Assembly: GCA_963920705.1 (NCBI GenBank)
Contig: OY987232.1
Coordinates: forward strand, 17,459,942 to 17,523,941
Source: Odiellus spinosus
Taxonomy: Eukaryota > Arthropoda > Arachnida > Opiliones > Phalangiidae
Length of the DNA stretch: 64,000 bases
Direction: 5' to 3'
The first letter of the stretch is position 1; each line of letters begins with the position of its first letter. The position numbers and the translations under genes were made by a program. The notes beneath the pieces were generated by a model. The model was not told where the DNA came from and searched no databases. It saw only the letters and a program-made list of their open reading frames with translations. Positions 1-11,100 of this stretch are shown one piece after another.

Positions 1-497
1 CTAAGAGCCAATGACAGGAGACTCTATCGAAGTTAGATCGTAGAACTCCTAACGACATCTAGGTGATAATATAAAGATCTTGGTTTAAATTGAAGATTTG
101 AAATAGAATAGTTTACTAATTTTCTCCAATAGAAGCGGCAGCTACGTTTTAAAAACTATAACCTTCGCTAGTAACGAGCTTTGGATGATAATGATGCCTA
201 CAATCTTTTATAAACCTAATTTTCATAAAAATCAAATCCAAAATTTAAACTACGTTATCACCTAGATGTCGCTAGGGTTTCTACTTTTTATCTTAGTAAG
301 TCGGGGGATGAGTCCTTGGTTCTGATTGGCTTCTTGGCAATAGTAGAAAATTTCAAACGCGTGTTTAGGATATAAAACTTTAAAAAATATTTTCTAATAG
401 TATTTGTACTTCAAAAATTACGAAAAAATTCAGAGGAGCATATTTTTACATAAGGAATCAGAAAAAAAATACTTCATGTCAGCTAATAGTATCCCTT
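1..497. mobile_element. MITE family L, copy 1 (left end cut by window)
   Basis: This non-coding element is nearly identical to 37028-37526. Its two halves form a long imperfect inverted repeat: the stretch around 51-70 (cgacatctaggtgataat) returns in reverse complement around 253-272. The left arm starts before the window. No transposase ORF is present, so it is best read as a MITE or foldback element. It lies directly upstream of the first visible receptor exon, probably inside an intron of that gene. Confidence 0.75.
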
Positions 498-610
498 TGA
501 ATTTAAATTGAAATCTTCTTTAGTTCATGACTTAATTTTGATAATTATAACGTCAGAGATTAGCGAATCGCGTTCAAAAATAACTTATCGTTTTGGAAAT
601 AGTTATACGC
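498..610 (-). repeat. Dispersed repeat family B fragment
   Basis: In reverse complement, about 505-600 matches the repeat at 57460-57550 and 47195-47290. The shared part includes a block reading gattcgctaatctctgacg followed by an AT-rich tail. It carries no coding potential. Confidence 0.6.
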
Positions 611-645
611 GATTATAATAAAGTATATTAAATCCAAGCTTTCAG

Positions 646-2471
646 AATTTCTAAACGCGTAAGTCAAAGGATTGTTTGTGGAATTTGGATTCTATCGTGT
701 ATTGTAATAGTTAATGAACTAACCAGCGTAATGAAATCAAAGTATTCATTTGTTAAATACAATAACATCAAAGACGTCGATGAAATTACTCCTGGATCTT
801 TGTGGCAACCTAAATGCGTAGATGGACACTCTGAATATAGACTTCTATCTATAATGGTACGCATTCATAATGCTATCAGCAGAAGCCAATGAAACCCTCC
901 TTTGAAGTCTATTACTCCCGGGTCTTGTCTACCCCTCTCTGTATGGGTTAGTTTCAAAAAGCGCGATTCGTACGCCTCCTAACGGTAGATATTTTCGGAG
1001 CGGGAGTTCGTCGAGCGAATATCTCTAGCAGCCTCGGAGTTCGTCAAAAAAAACGCCGTCGTTTGTGGAGAGAGAGAATTTCTAATTTTCCGTAGACAGG
1101 GGGGATGAAGTAGGACCCCTTCTAACTCGTAAAATTGTGAATTTTACCCATACAGAGAGGCGCGCTATATGGAACATTAGAGTAGTAGACTTCAAAGGAA
1201 GGTTTCATCAGCTTCTGCTATCAGCAATGGAATTATAGTTTAAATATTTTTTCAGGCTTCAAATGATCCAAATTTTAAATACATTTTTGATAAAATTGAT
1301 TTCATGGATCACTACGACATGGCAGATTCGGACTTTTACCAAAATATGAAAGAGTTCGATGTTATTTTCTGCTTGAAAACTATGTTTTTTCGTACCCTCG
1401 GTGTTTGCCTTATGGAAAAAGTATTAGAAAAGGAACAACTACCTAGACTTTACATATCTAAGCCAATTAGAGAACTGTATTCCGTTTATCCATCATCTTT
1501 CAAATTATCAGAAGATAAAACATTGAAAAATATTTTTGATTTCTTGTAAGTATATTGTAGCTAATTATGGCACAGTAAAAATTACCATTTGAGCTAGATA
1601 GAGCAAATGGGTGGTAATGCCAAAAAATTGCTGGTAGTTTAACACTATCTAATTAACTAATTTTAACAGGATTGAGACCATTAGCGTAATTTAGCACGAT
1701 AATAACTTAAACAATACAAAGAAAAAGTTAAGAAGCTTTAAGTACACTTAACATCCGCATGTAGAGCTTGGAATTTGTTTTATCAGAAGCCGATGAAACC
1801 CTCCTTTGAAGTCTACTACTCCAATGTTCCATATAGCGCTCCTCTCTGTATGGGTAAAATTCCCAATTTTACGAGATCGGAGGGGTCCTACTTCATACCC
1901 CCCTGTCTACGGAAAATTGGAAATTCTCTCTCTCCACAAACGACGACGTTTTTTTGACGAACTCCAAGGCTGCTAGAGATATTCGGTGGACGAACTCCCG
2001 CTCCGAAAATATCTACCGTTAGGAGGCGTACGAATCGCGCTTTTTGAAACTAACCCATACAGAGAGGGGTAGACAAGACCCGGGAGTAATAGACTTCAAA
2101 GGAGGGTTTCATCGGCTTCTGGTTTTATCCAAGAAAATGGCTTATCTTAGAATATTATCCGAGTTTTATAATTCTTTGAAACTATTTTTTTACACCGTAG
2201 AATGAATTCAGCCATGGAAACTAAATGGTTGGAATATTACCTAGAACAATACAATTTCGAAACTGAATCAATATTGTGGCATCCTCAAACGACAGAAACC
2301 AATACTATAAGTTACCAAGACATCTGTCCTATCTTTAAAATATACGCGTATGGAATATTAATATCGTCTTTAACACTTTTATTTGAATTTATAATATCGA
2401 TATATACCCGAAAACTTCAATTATTAAATCCGATCAAGACGACGTCAATGAATAGATATAATCATTGGTAA
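646..2471 (+). CDS. Divergent ionotropic receptor (IR) gene, 3' three exons
   Basis: The likely product is a chemosensory ionotropic receptor (variant glutamate-receptor family) of the plasma membrane; only the last 256 codons are in the window. Exons are 646-856, 1256-1545 and 2201-2471. Acceptors are ctttcag, ttttttcag and accgtag; donors are gtacgc and gtaagt. Intron phases 2, 0 and 2 keep the frame open to TAA at 2469. The first exon starts with KRVSQRIVCGIWILSCIVIV, which fits the second membrane segment of IRs (a polar SQR, then W in a hydrophobic helix). About 160 residues of ligand-lobe-like sequence follow. A last hydrophobic helix, YAYGILISSLTLLFEFII, ends in the FE typical of the IR C-terminal helix, then a short basic tail. 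AATAAA lies at 2524. Upstream exons must lie before the window. The family call rests on topology and motifs, not on a search. Confidence 0.7.
881..1216 (+). mobile_element. MITE family A, copy 1 (intron of IR gene)
   Basis: A 336-bp element with inverted ends agaagccaatgaaac / gtttcatcagcttct, flanked by a perfect 9-bp duplication gctatcagc (872-880 and 1217-1225). Direct copies of 9 bp are usual for Mutator-like elements; that assignment is inference. It has no transposase. It sits in the intron between the first two visible receptor exons. Confidence 0.85.
1785..2120 (-). mobile_element. MITE family A, copy 2 (intron of IR gene, inverted)
   Basis: Same element as 881-1216 but in opposite orientation. 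Flanks tgttttatc (1776-1784) and ggttttatc (2121-2129) match at 8 of 9 bases, consistent with a 9-bp target duplication. It lies in the next intron of the receptor gene, so exon 1256-1545 is bracketed by an inverted pair. Confidence 0.85.
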
Positions 2472-2523
2472 TAGGGTGTGAACTGGTGCTTTTTTTGTCA
2501 AGCAAAAACCTCAGTTTGAATTT

Positions 2524-2529
2524 AATAAA
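2524..2529 (+). terminator. Polyadenylation signal of IR gene
   Basis: AATAAA occurs 53 bases after the stop codon of the receptor-like gene, within an AT-rich stretch. Confidence 0.55.
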
Positions 2530-2880
2530 ACATTTGAAAACAGTCTGCATTTTTTTTTAATTTGTTATCCTTAGCTAGATGTTGATGGATTTGAAATAAC
2601 TCTTCTAGTACAAAGCGTACGTTGGCTGTTTTCAGTGACACATACCGTAGCGACCGGTAGGCTACCATTTAATATATTTTCTACGGAGCAGTATATTTCA
2701 GAACTATGCCGCTTTCTTTGCTTAATAATTAAGTTTTAATTGTAGATTTTAATCAGCTAACACTCTAATAGATCAAATCTTTATCGAAAAAATTGTAGAT
2801 TTGTAATTTTTGATAATTTTTCGGTGCCTTCCGTAAACCGGGTAGCTTCGCGCCAAAAGCTAAGCCTTTTTTGACTGAGA
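2530..2880. other. Intergenic, nothing recognised
   Basis: AT-rich DNA between the receptor gene and the long dispersed repeat. I see no ORF, tandem repeat or inverted repeat that can be supported. Confidence 0.5.
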
Positions 2881-2884
2881 TCGT

Positions 2885-4440
2885 AATCGAGTTAGGCCTA
2901 ACGTCTGAAGATTCGTAATTCTCGTCCAACAATTATTTCTTAATGTTAATTACGAATGTAACCGTTAAAATTAATCGCGAAACGTGAAAAATTACTGCAT
3001 TATTCCACCGTTCTTGTTAGTGTGCTTTAAAAAATTGCATAGCTTTTAGTGACTCGTAGGACTAGCGTCAAAATTTTTCAAAGTCGGTCAGTGTCCGTTG
3101 AGTTCGGCAGCGATGTAGCGGTAGGATGGATACACGCTCTTTTAAATTGACCGGTTTGTTGAAATTTTTCGAGTTAACTATCTAAATTTAAGTGTTTATG
3201 TTAGTTTAAGTTGCCAACTATCCGATACTTCAAAAGTTAACTGGGTAACTATTGCTTTATTATTTCCAAAGAAGTTAAAATATTCAGTCCCCTTGTTACG
3301 AAAAAAACGCCTAGGATATCGCTAGCCTTGATTGTGGGAATTGTGTAGACGGTACGGTTAATGCAAAATTACTATGTATTTGAAAGAGACCTAGCTATTG
3401 TTAAGTTCGGTTGGGGCGGCATAATTGTAAGCGTTGTAAAATAAATAATGTAGGAGGCATTTTTGTAAACCAAATTTGTTTTTTATTAAGTGAAGTCTTT
3501 ATTACCGCGCTCTAAAAACAGCTTTAGTTTTGATTGATAAGTCGTTACGTCATAGCATGATCTTGATAGCAATTAAAAAATAAATCTTGGTACTAATTTT
3601 TGATGATAATAATTTTATAGAATGTATTGTTGTTTGAAGTCTAATATTTGGTTTTTCATTTCATTATAGTAAAAATTGCCTGGGATATTCTTAATATCAT
3701 TGTGGAATCTCAAATTGGTGGAGCAACGTTGGATTCTAGTTTATGACTACATCACACTCACAGAGGGTCGCTAAAACCCCAGGATTAAAAAAATCTACGA
3801 TTACGATAGTGGTTCCTGATTCCGCGCTCAGTGAAAACCGGCCCATAACGTGTAGTTCTCGTGTTTTTGGAATATTATCTTGGAATACGGTGATCTGAAC
3901 TAATTGTGCGTCGACTTTGTGATCTTGAACATTCTCATGATTGGATTACCTTGGAATACATTGTTGTGATCTAACTTCGAGTCCGGCGGCATCGTTATTA
4001 GCTAGTTAGGAGTTCCTGATTCTTCATATGTGTTAGCTAACAGTTAGGCTTAGCTTTGAACTTTCGCGTGTGGTTAGGTCATCATAGAACTTCAAAATGT
4101 AAGTACTCGAATTCATTTTATCTTACTTTTATTTCTTGCCATTGCGAATTGCGTATTATTACTGATCCCATTGCCCCTAATCCTTACCGCTGTTTGTAAA
4201 TAGGTCATGGATTAATTACTGCGTAGTCTTACTGATCCCATAGTCCCTAACCCTCACCGCTGCTGGAAAATAGATCATAGGTCAATTGTTGCGTAGTCTT
4301 ACTGATCCCATAGTCCCTAACCCTCACCGCTGCTGGAAAATAGATCATAGGTCAATTGTTGCGTAGTCTTACTGATCCCTTAGTCCCTAATCCTTACCGC
4401 TATTAGTGAATAGGTTAATTGCTGCGTATTAGCTAATCTT
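2885..4440 (+). repeat. Long dispersed repeat M, copy 1, ending in 70-bp tandem units
   Basis: About 1.5 kb that recurs in direct orientation at 62580-64000. Long near-identical blocks include gagttcggcagcgatgtagc at about 3100 and 62820. Near 4097 the repeat holds atgtaagtac, which resembles a start codon joined to a splice donor. From about 4150 it becomes a tandem array with a 70-bp period: actgatcc at 4161, 4231, 4301 and 4371. No long ORF. It could be the end of a large transposable element or a segmental repeat; the class cannot be set from these ends. Confidence 0.7.
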
Positions 4441-4785
4441 CAACGCTAAATCAATTAAGGTCGGAGGTCAATCGCAATGTATATTACTAATGACCTAATA
4501 ATTCTCAAAACCGAACTCCCGCGATAATTACGCCGAAAAGATAATACTTAATTTTAATTATCGAACTCGTAACTGATTAAATGTAATGAATATTTTTTAT
4601 AAATGGATTTTGGGAGGGAATAAACTTTTAGAATTTTGATCCTAGGGAGAGCTTTAGTTGAAAATTCTATTGTAAGTGTAAATGATACTTAAAAAATCCC
4701 TTACAAGAATCTTGAAGACTTATTGCAGGCAATTTTTCACGCGTTTCAAGCTAAATTATGAAAGACGCTTTATCTAAAACTTAAT
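4441..4785. other. Intergenic, nothing recognised
   Basis: AT-rich spacer between dispersed repeat M and the 3' end of the large secreted-protein gene on the minus strand. No gene or repeat supported. Confidence 0.5.
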
Positions 4786-4786
4786 A

Positions 4787-4800
4787 TTTATTTATTTATT
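4787..4800 (-). terminator. Overlapping polyadenylation signals
   Basis: Read on the minus strand, this stretch contains overlapping AATAAA motifs about 380 bases after the stop codon of the large secreted-protein gene. They would give a 3' UTR of roughly 400 bases. Confidence 0.5.
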
Positions 4801-5181
4801 CACAAATTCACACACTTTTTGTTAATTATTATACATAGTTACAGTATTTTAAACAACTCTCCCAATGATTTTCATAATTCGTATGTTTAATTACATTAGA
4901 ACTTTTCGTTAAGTTAGGTTATTTCAGATTTAGGCTTAATTTTTGTTAATTATAGAAATTAAGTTAATTAACGTAACATTAATTCACAATTAAACCCAAA
5001 ATTTGGGGAAAATCGAACGCCAACTAGGGTTTTTTTGCCATAAGAAAATTGGATTACTCACTAAGCCTTGGCTAAATCCTAAAATCCTATAGGCTGTGAT
5101 ATTTTAATCCTAATATTTTGTTAATTATTTAATGGGTTATAACTGGGAGTCTTGTATTTATAAAATATGTATGAAACGCGT

Positions 5182-8100
5182 TTATTTCTTAGCTTTACTA
5201 CTTTGATTAAAACTACCTAAGCCTTTAGAATCAATGTACAGAAGTAAAGTGATTGGGCCTTTGCTCGGATCACTTGGATTGGCAACTTGAACTTTAATTG
5301 GATTCATAGAAGGAGTTACTAGACTATTTGTTGTAGGTTTTGTTGTGGTAGTAGTTGTGCTAGGAGGTGACTTGCGTATCCTTCTTGGTTCGTAGCTACG
5401 AAATGGGAAATGTGGCATAAAGTCTGGGAAAGGGGGTATTGGAGGAATTTCATCATTCTTGTATAATTCTGTGGTCACACGTTCACGATGATCACGATAC
5501 GTTTGAGTCTCTTTATCATGTGGTTTAGGTTTATGTTCATTCATAGGTAAGTTTAGATCCTGTTGCGAATCTCCGTCGTAGTCTGGAGGTAATTGTAGAC
5601 TGAATTTCGCCATATCTTTGGAAGGTTTACGTTTAGGTTCGTCTCTATTTTCATGACGACTTGTTCGTTGTTGTGGTTGAAAAGAGTTGTCGTAAGGTGC
5701 GTTGTGTGTTTCGTAGTGATTATAACGAGGATTATGGGGTTTTGGTATAAATTGTATCGGGGCACCAGCTTCTTTGTACTGATTCTGGGTATCACGGTAT
5801 GTTGGTTGCTGTGCCTGATGAAAATTGGGCTTTTTAGGTACAACTGGGCGTTGGTTATTTGGGTGGTTGTAATTTAACGTGGGTTCAGGTTGGACATGTT
5901 GCGACGGAGAATTGTGGTTCGATTGATCAGGGTTAAAGTAAAAATTATCTTTTGGGTTTTCGAATTTCTGTTCGTTTTGCTGGTGGTAATTTGGTTGAGA
6001 TTGGTCGTACTGTTCGTTGTAATCTTGACCGTATTGATTTCCCGGTCTCATTTGATCATATTGGTTGTAGTCTTGGTGTTTATTGACGCCTTGTTGATTG
6101 TAATCGTACTGCTTATTGGTGTCTTGTTGACTGTAGTCATACTGCTTATTGGCGTCTTGTTGATCGAAGTCCTTCTGCTGGTTATTAGCGCCTTGTTGAT
6201 TGTAAATGTGGTGTTTATTGACACCTTGTGGGTTGAATTCATTTTGATTGTTGATGCCTTGTAGATTGTAGTCCTGTTGGTTATTGACGCCTTGTTGGTT
6301 GTAGTCTTGATGTTTCTTAGCGCCTTGTTGGTTGTAGTCTTGATGTTTATTCACGCCTTGTTGGTTGTAATCGTGATGTCTATTGGCGGCGCCTTGTTGG
6401 TTGTAGTCTTGATGGTTATTGGCGCCTTGTTGGTTGAATTCATTTTGATTGTCGACGCCTTGTTGATTGTAGTCTTGATCCTTGTTGACGCCTTGTTGGT
6501 TGTAGTCTTGATGTTTATTCGCGCCTTGTTGTTTGTAATCCTGATGGATATTGGCGCCTTGTTGGTTGTAGTCTTGATGGTTATTGGCGCCGTGTTGGTT
6601 GAATTCATTTTGACTGTTGACGCCTTGTTGATTGTAGTCTTGATGGTTATTGGCGCCTTGTTGGTTGTAATCCGGATGGTTATTGGCGCCTTGTTGGTTG
6701 TAGTCTTGATGCTTGTTGACGCCTTGTTGGTTGTAGTCGTGATGTTTATTAGCGCCTTGTTGATTGTAGACTCGCTGCTTATTGACGCCTTGTGGATTGA
6801 ATTCATTTTGATTATTGACGCCTTGTTGGTTGTAGTTTGATTCGCGGTATCTTTCATTGGCCGGATAGTCTTCGTCTTGTTGAGGTGATACTTGATATTG
6901 TCGGTGACCAGTATTATCTTGGTTATGTTGATTACTTTCAATTTGATAGTTCTGTGGTATCTGAGTTACTGGTATACTTATTGGAATATGTATACCATTT
7001 ATGGTATTCTGAATTTGGCCCAATCGATTTTGCGGTAACAGTATTATTCTTATATTGCCAATACCAGGGGCATTGATTGTGGTTCCCAAATTGGGACTAA
7101 AACTATTAAGACTTTGTACCGGTGTTGGACCAGATCCTATATTATTTTTATTTATATTGTTATTGCTGTTAAATTTCTTAGTTTGCTGAACTGGTGGACT
7201 ATTCTTAGGCCTATAATTATTTTTATTATCATTATGGTAATTATTAGGCTGTGTCTGGAAGGAATTATGATTTATTGTACGAATGTCTTGTTCCTTGTTG
7301 TACGACTTAACAGGGGCACGATGAAAATTCTTTCTCGGTATGTTTTGTTTAACTGTTAAGTCTAAAATATTCTTTTGTTTTGGTAATGGTTCAAATACAT
7401 CCATATACTCTGGTGGTTGCGTTACTTGATCTGGTTTTGAAGGCACATTTTTGCCATTGTCTGTTGGATTTAATTCTAATTGAAGGTCGGTAGGATTTTC
7501 AGTTATAAAAGTTGATGGGTTTTTCCTGTTAGTTTGATTAGGATCTTCGTAGACTAACCGACCACCATTTTCAGGACCTTCTTGGGGAATTCCACCATCG
7601 TAATTAGGATCTTGTTGACCGTTAATTTCATAGGCATATCCGTTTTTAATTTTGTAACGTTTGCCGCCGTAATCAAACTCCTCTTGTTGGAAAGATAGTT
7701 GAGGGTCTTGTCCATCTGTAGGTAATTGTCCATCCTGTATGTGTCCATCTGTAGGTAATTGTCCATCGGGTATTTGTCCATCTGTAGATAATTGTCCATC
7801 TGGTAACCGTTCATTTGGTAATCGACCATCTGGATATCGATCATTCGGTAATTGTCCATCTGTAGGTAATTGTCCATCTGGTAGCCGTTCATTTGGTAAT
7901 CGACCATCTGGATATCGATCATTCGGTAATTGTCCATCTGGTAACCGTTCATTTGGTAATCGACCATCTGGATATCGATCATTCGGTAATTGTCCATCTG
8001 GTAACCGTTCATTTGGTAATCGACCATCTGGATATCGATCATTCGGTAATTGTCCATCTGGTAAGCGTCCATTTGGTGAGCGTCCATCTGGTAAGCGTCC

Positions 8101-11100
8101 ATTTGGTGAGCGTCCATTTGGTGAGCGTCCATTTGGTGAGCGTCCATTTGGTGAGCGCCCATCTGGTAAGCGTCCATTTGGTGAGCGTCCATCTGGTAAG
8201 CGTCCATTTGGTGAGCGTCCATCTGGTAATTGTCCATCTGGTAATTGTTGGGGTTGTTTTCCTGGATTTCTAGTTGTATCAATATTTTCATGAATGTTTC
8301 TTTCAGATTGCTGTTGGTAGTTGTTATATGGTTGTCTGGATTGATGATTAACCTTTCTCTTGGAGAATCTTTGTTGATTATCGCTTGGAGGACTTTCATT
8401 TGATCCTGTGACGTGTTTAAACGGAAATGAATGTGAATTCATATTGTCCATTTGTCCATTTTCAACTATGGTTTCGTATTTCATGTTCTTAAACATGTCA
8501 TCATTCTTAGGAATTTTGTCTACAGACTCGACTCTTTCTGTCCTGGCGTTTAAATCTCTTTTATTATGTTGTCCTTGGGTTCTTTCACTCCAGTCTCGTC
8601 TAGGAACTCCAGGGGGAAAGGTTTTCATATCTTCTTCCGATATCTCCGCGTTTCTTTTTGAAGAATCTTTAAATTTAAGTTCAATGTAAGCTTTAGCGTG
8701 CGTTGGCATTGTTGTAATCTTCGGATCATTACTAGCCTCAAGGTTTGTTTCAACCATAGGTAAAGGGCTAACGCTCGAATATTTATTTGGTAGGTAAGCT
8801 ACCCTATTTATTGATGGTGGATCTGATGGGGTTAACATTTTTAAGGATGATAGAACTTCGGAGTTATTCGCACGATTTTTTTCATCGTGCAATGTCTTTC
8901 TGGCCAAATATTGAAATTTCTCAAACATGTTGTTCCAAGTAGTAGGGGTTGTCAGATTTATCATGGGGGTTGTCTCTACAGTTTGGAAGGTAAATTTACG
9001 AGCTGGTTTTGATGTTGTGGTACTTGGTTTCACTTGATCATTTTTCGTTGTCAAATTTTCCAAACGTTTCGCGTGCCTAGCTTGTCCAGAACGCGCAATT
9101 GCTCGAAGAATATCATTAACTGAAGTTGGTGTCTTATCTTCCGTGTCTGATTTAGTTTTAGTTTCAGTTTCAGTTTCACCAGCTTCAGATAATTGTACTA
9201 ATTTTTTAACTTCTGTTATTGGTGTTCGTCCGATATCTACGTCATCCAAATCATTGTCCAACGTACCGTTACGTGAAACTACGCTTATATTGACAGATCT
9301 ATTTGTGTCCTTATTATCGGGCGATGATATTACAGTGACTCTTTCGTTGTTTTTTAAACTAACATGAACAGGAGACGAAGGATATTGTGGTATAATGTTA
9401 ACTTGATAAACAGGATTTGTATTCAAAGTTGTTTTACCATGATCATGTTTAATATGCTGTTCATGATGAATGTTAAAATAAACGTGTTTCGCGTTAGGAT
9501 CATCTGATACTGTAATTGTCGGTGGTGTTAGTACCAATTGCTTCTCGATCTGATCTTGGTTTTTATCTGGATAATTCAACGTTTTATTTTGTTCGTAATC
9601 CGAATGATTGATTATCTCTACCTTCATCTTTTCCCTAACTCCAGGATTATCCTTGAAATAAATGAATTGCCCTGTACTTGGAACTGTTGGTATAATAGGT
9701 GGTGATATTTCTCTAGTTACTGGATTTATTTCCGTTGGTAATTGAGTCGTGGTGGTTGAGGTTGTCACGACTGGAGTAACTGGTTTAAAATTATGCGGAT
9801 TACTATTGTAATCTGGATGATATTCGTTGTAATCCGGGTTGCTGTAATACGATGGTGTAGTCACGTGATAATGTGGTTGATGCTTAATTGGATTAATGTA
9901 TGGATTTTCTTGATAATCTCTTTGAATAGAGTAATCCACTGGTATCTGATGACTATATTTTATGTTATTTGTTATATTTTGTGGAAGGGGTGCGGATATG
10001 GGTTCTATTTCAACTAACGGTAATTGTTTACCGTTAGTTTTGGCGTACAATGAATCGTTACGTATATGGTACGAATTGTACTTAATTACTTGATCATTTT
10101 GTTGAGAAACCTTTACACGATTAAGTTCCGTTTCATCGAGTTTATTCCGTGACGGGGTGCCTTCTTTCACTTTGTCGCTATTCGCATGATGATTTTGAAA
10201 AGTTTCTAAAGAATAATTTCTTTCATTTTGGCGTAAAGCTGTAGCAGGAAATAAATTCGAGTCTTTTTTCGATCCATTTTGATAAACTATCTCTGGTTCG
10301 TGAATGGTAACCGGGTCAATATTTCCGCTACTGTCTCTAACAACTTTGATGTATATATGCGTGTTAGGCTTAGGTACAGGGTCGTAATCTTTACGAACGT
10401 AAGCTTTAATACCTTTTTGAGTTACATTAACACCGTTAGTGACGTTAACTTCTTGAATAACTTCTGCAGGACCGTTGTTTTCCGTTAATTTTCCTTGCAT
10501 AGCTTTGAAATAGAAGCCTTTTGGTTGTTCCGTTGATGCTAGTAATTGGTGCCAATATAATTCTTTCCCTTTATCCGAACCAAATGCCCATTTGTTGGGT
10601 TTTAATTGTATAGTTACTTTCCTAGTGTCGTCTGCTTCGTAAGGTGGTTCTATTATTGGTTTAGGGGCTTCAATTGTTAGTTTTTGTGAGGTCGATAGTG
10701 AATTTTCTTCTAAGCGATCCAAATGCGTTTGATTTTTATCTTCATTCAAGCTAGATTTCATTATTTTCAAATCAAGCTTTGGTATTGTTTCCTGGTTATA
10801 ATTGGATTTATCTTTATCAATTAATTTGAGGTCTTGGGAAGGTTCATTTGGTACTGGTTCGTATCGAAATTTAACTGGTGTGTCAGTAGAACTGGTTGTG
10901 GTGAATAAAAACACTCGGTCCTCCGTCGGGGGGATTGAAACCGGAGATATGTTCGGTAACCCGTCGAAATTCTCCACCCAACAATGACATTCTTGATGAA
11001 TTAGGGTAAAAATAAACAGCGATATCGTCAAAATCTGTCAAAACAAATTTTAAAGAATTAATTTAAAATAACTTTTCCACAGAATTTCGGTTTCTGTAAA

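Noticed and set aside
5653..8293. Long plus-strand ORFs rich in Val/Leu or Pro/Ser
   Set aside because: Antisense shadows of the coding repeats of the large minus-strand protein.
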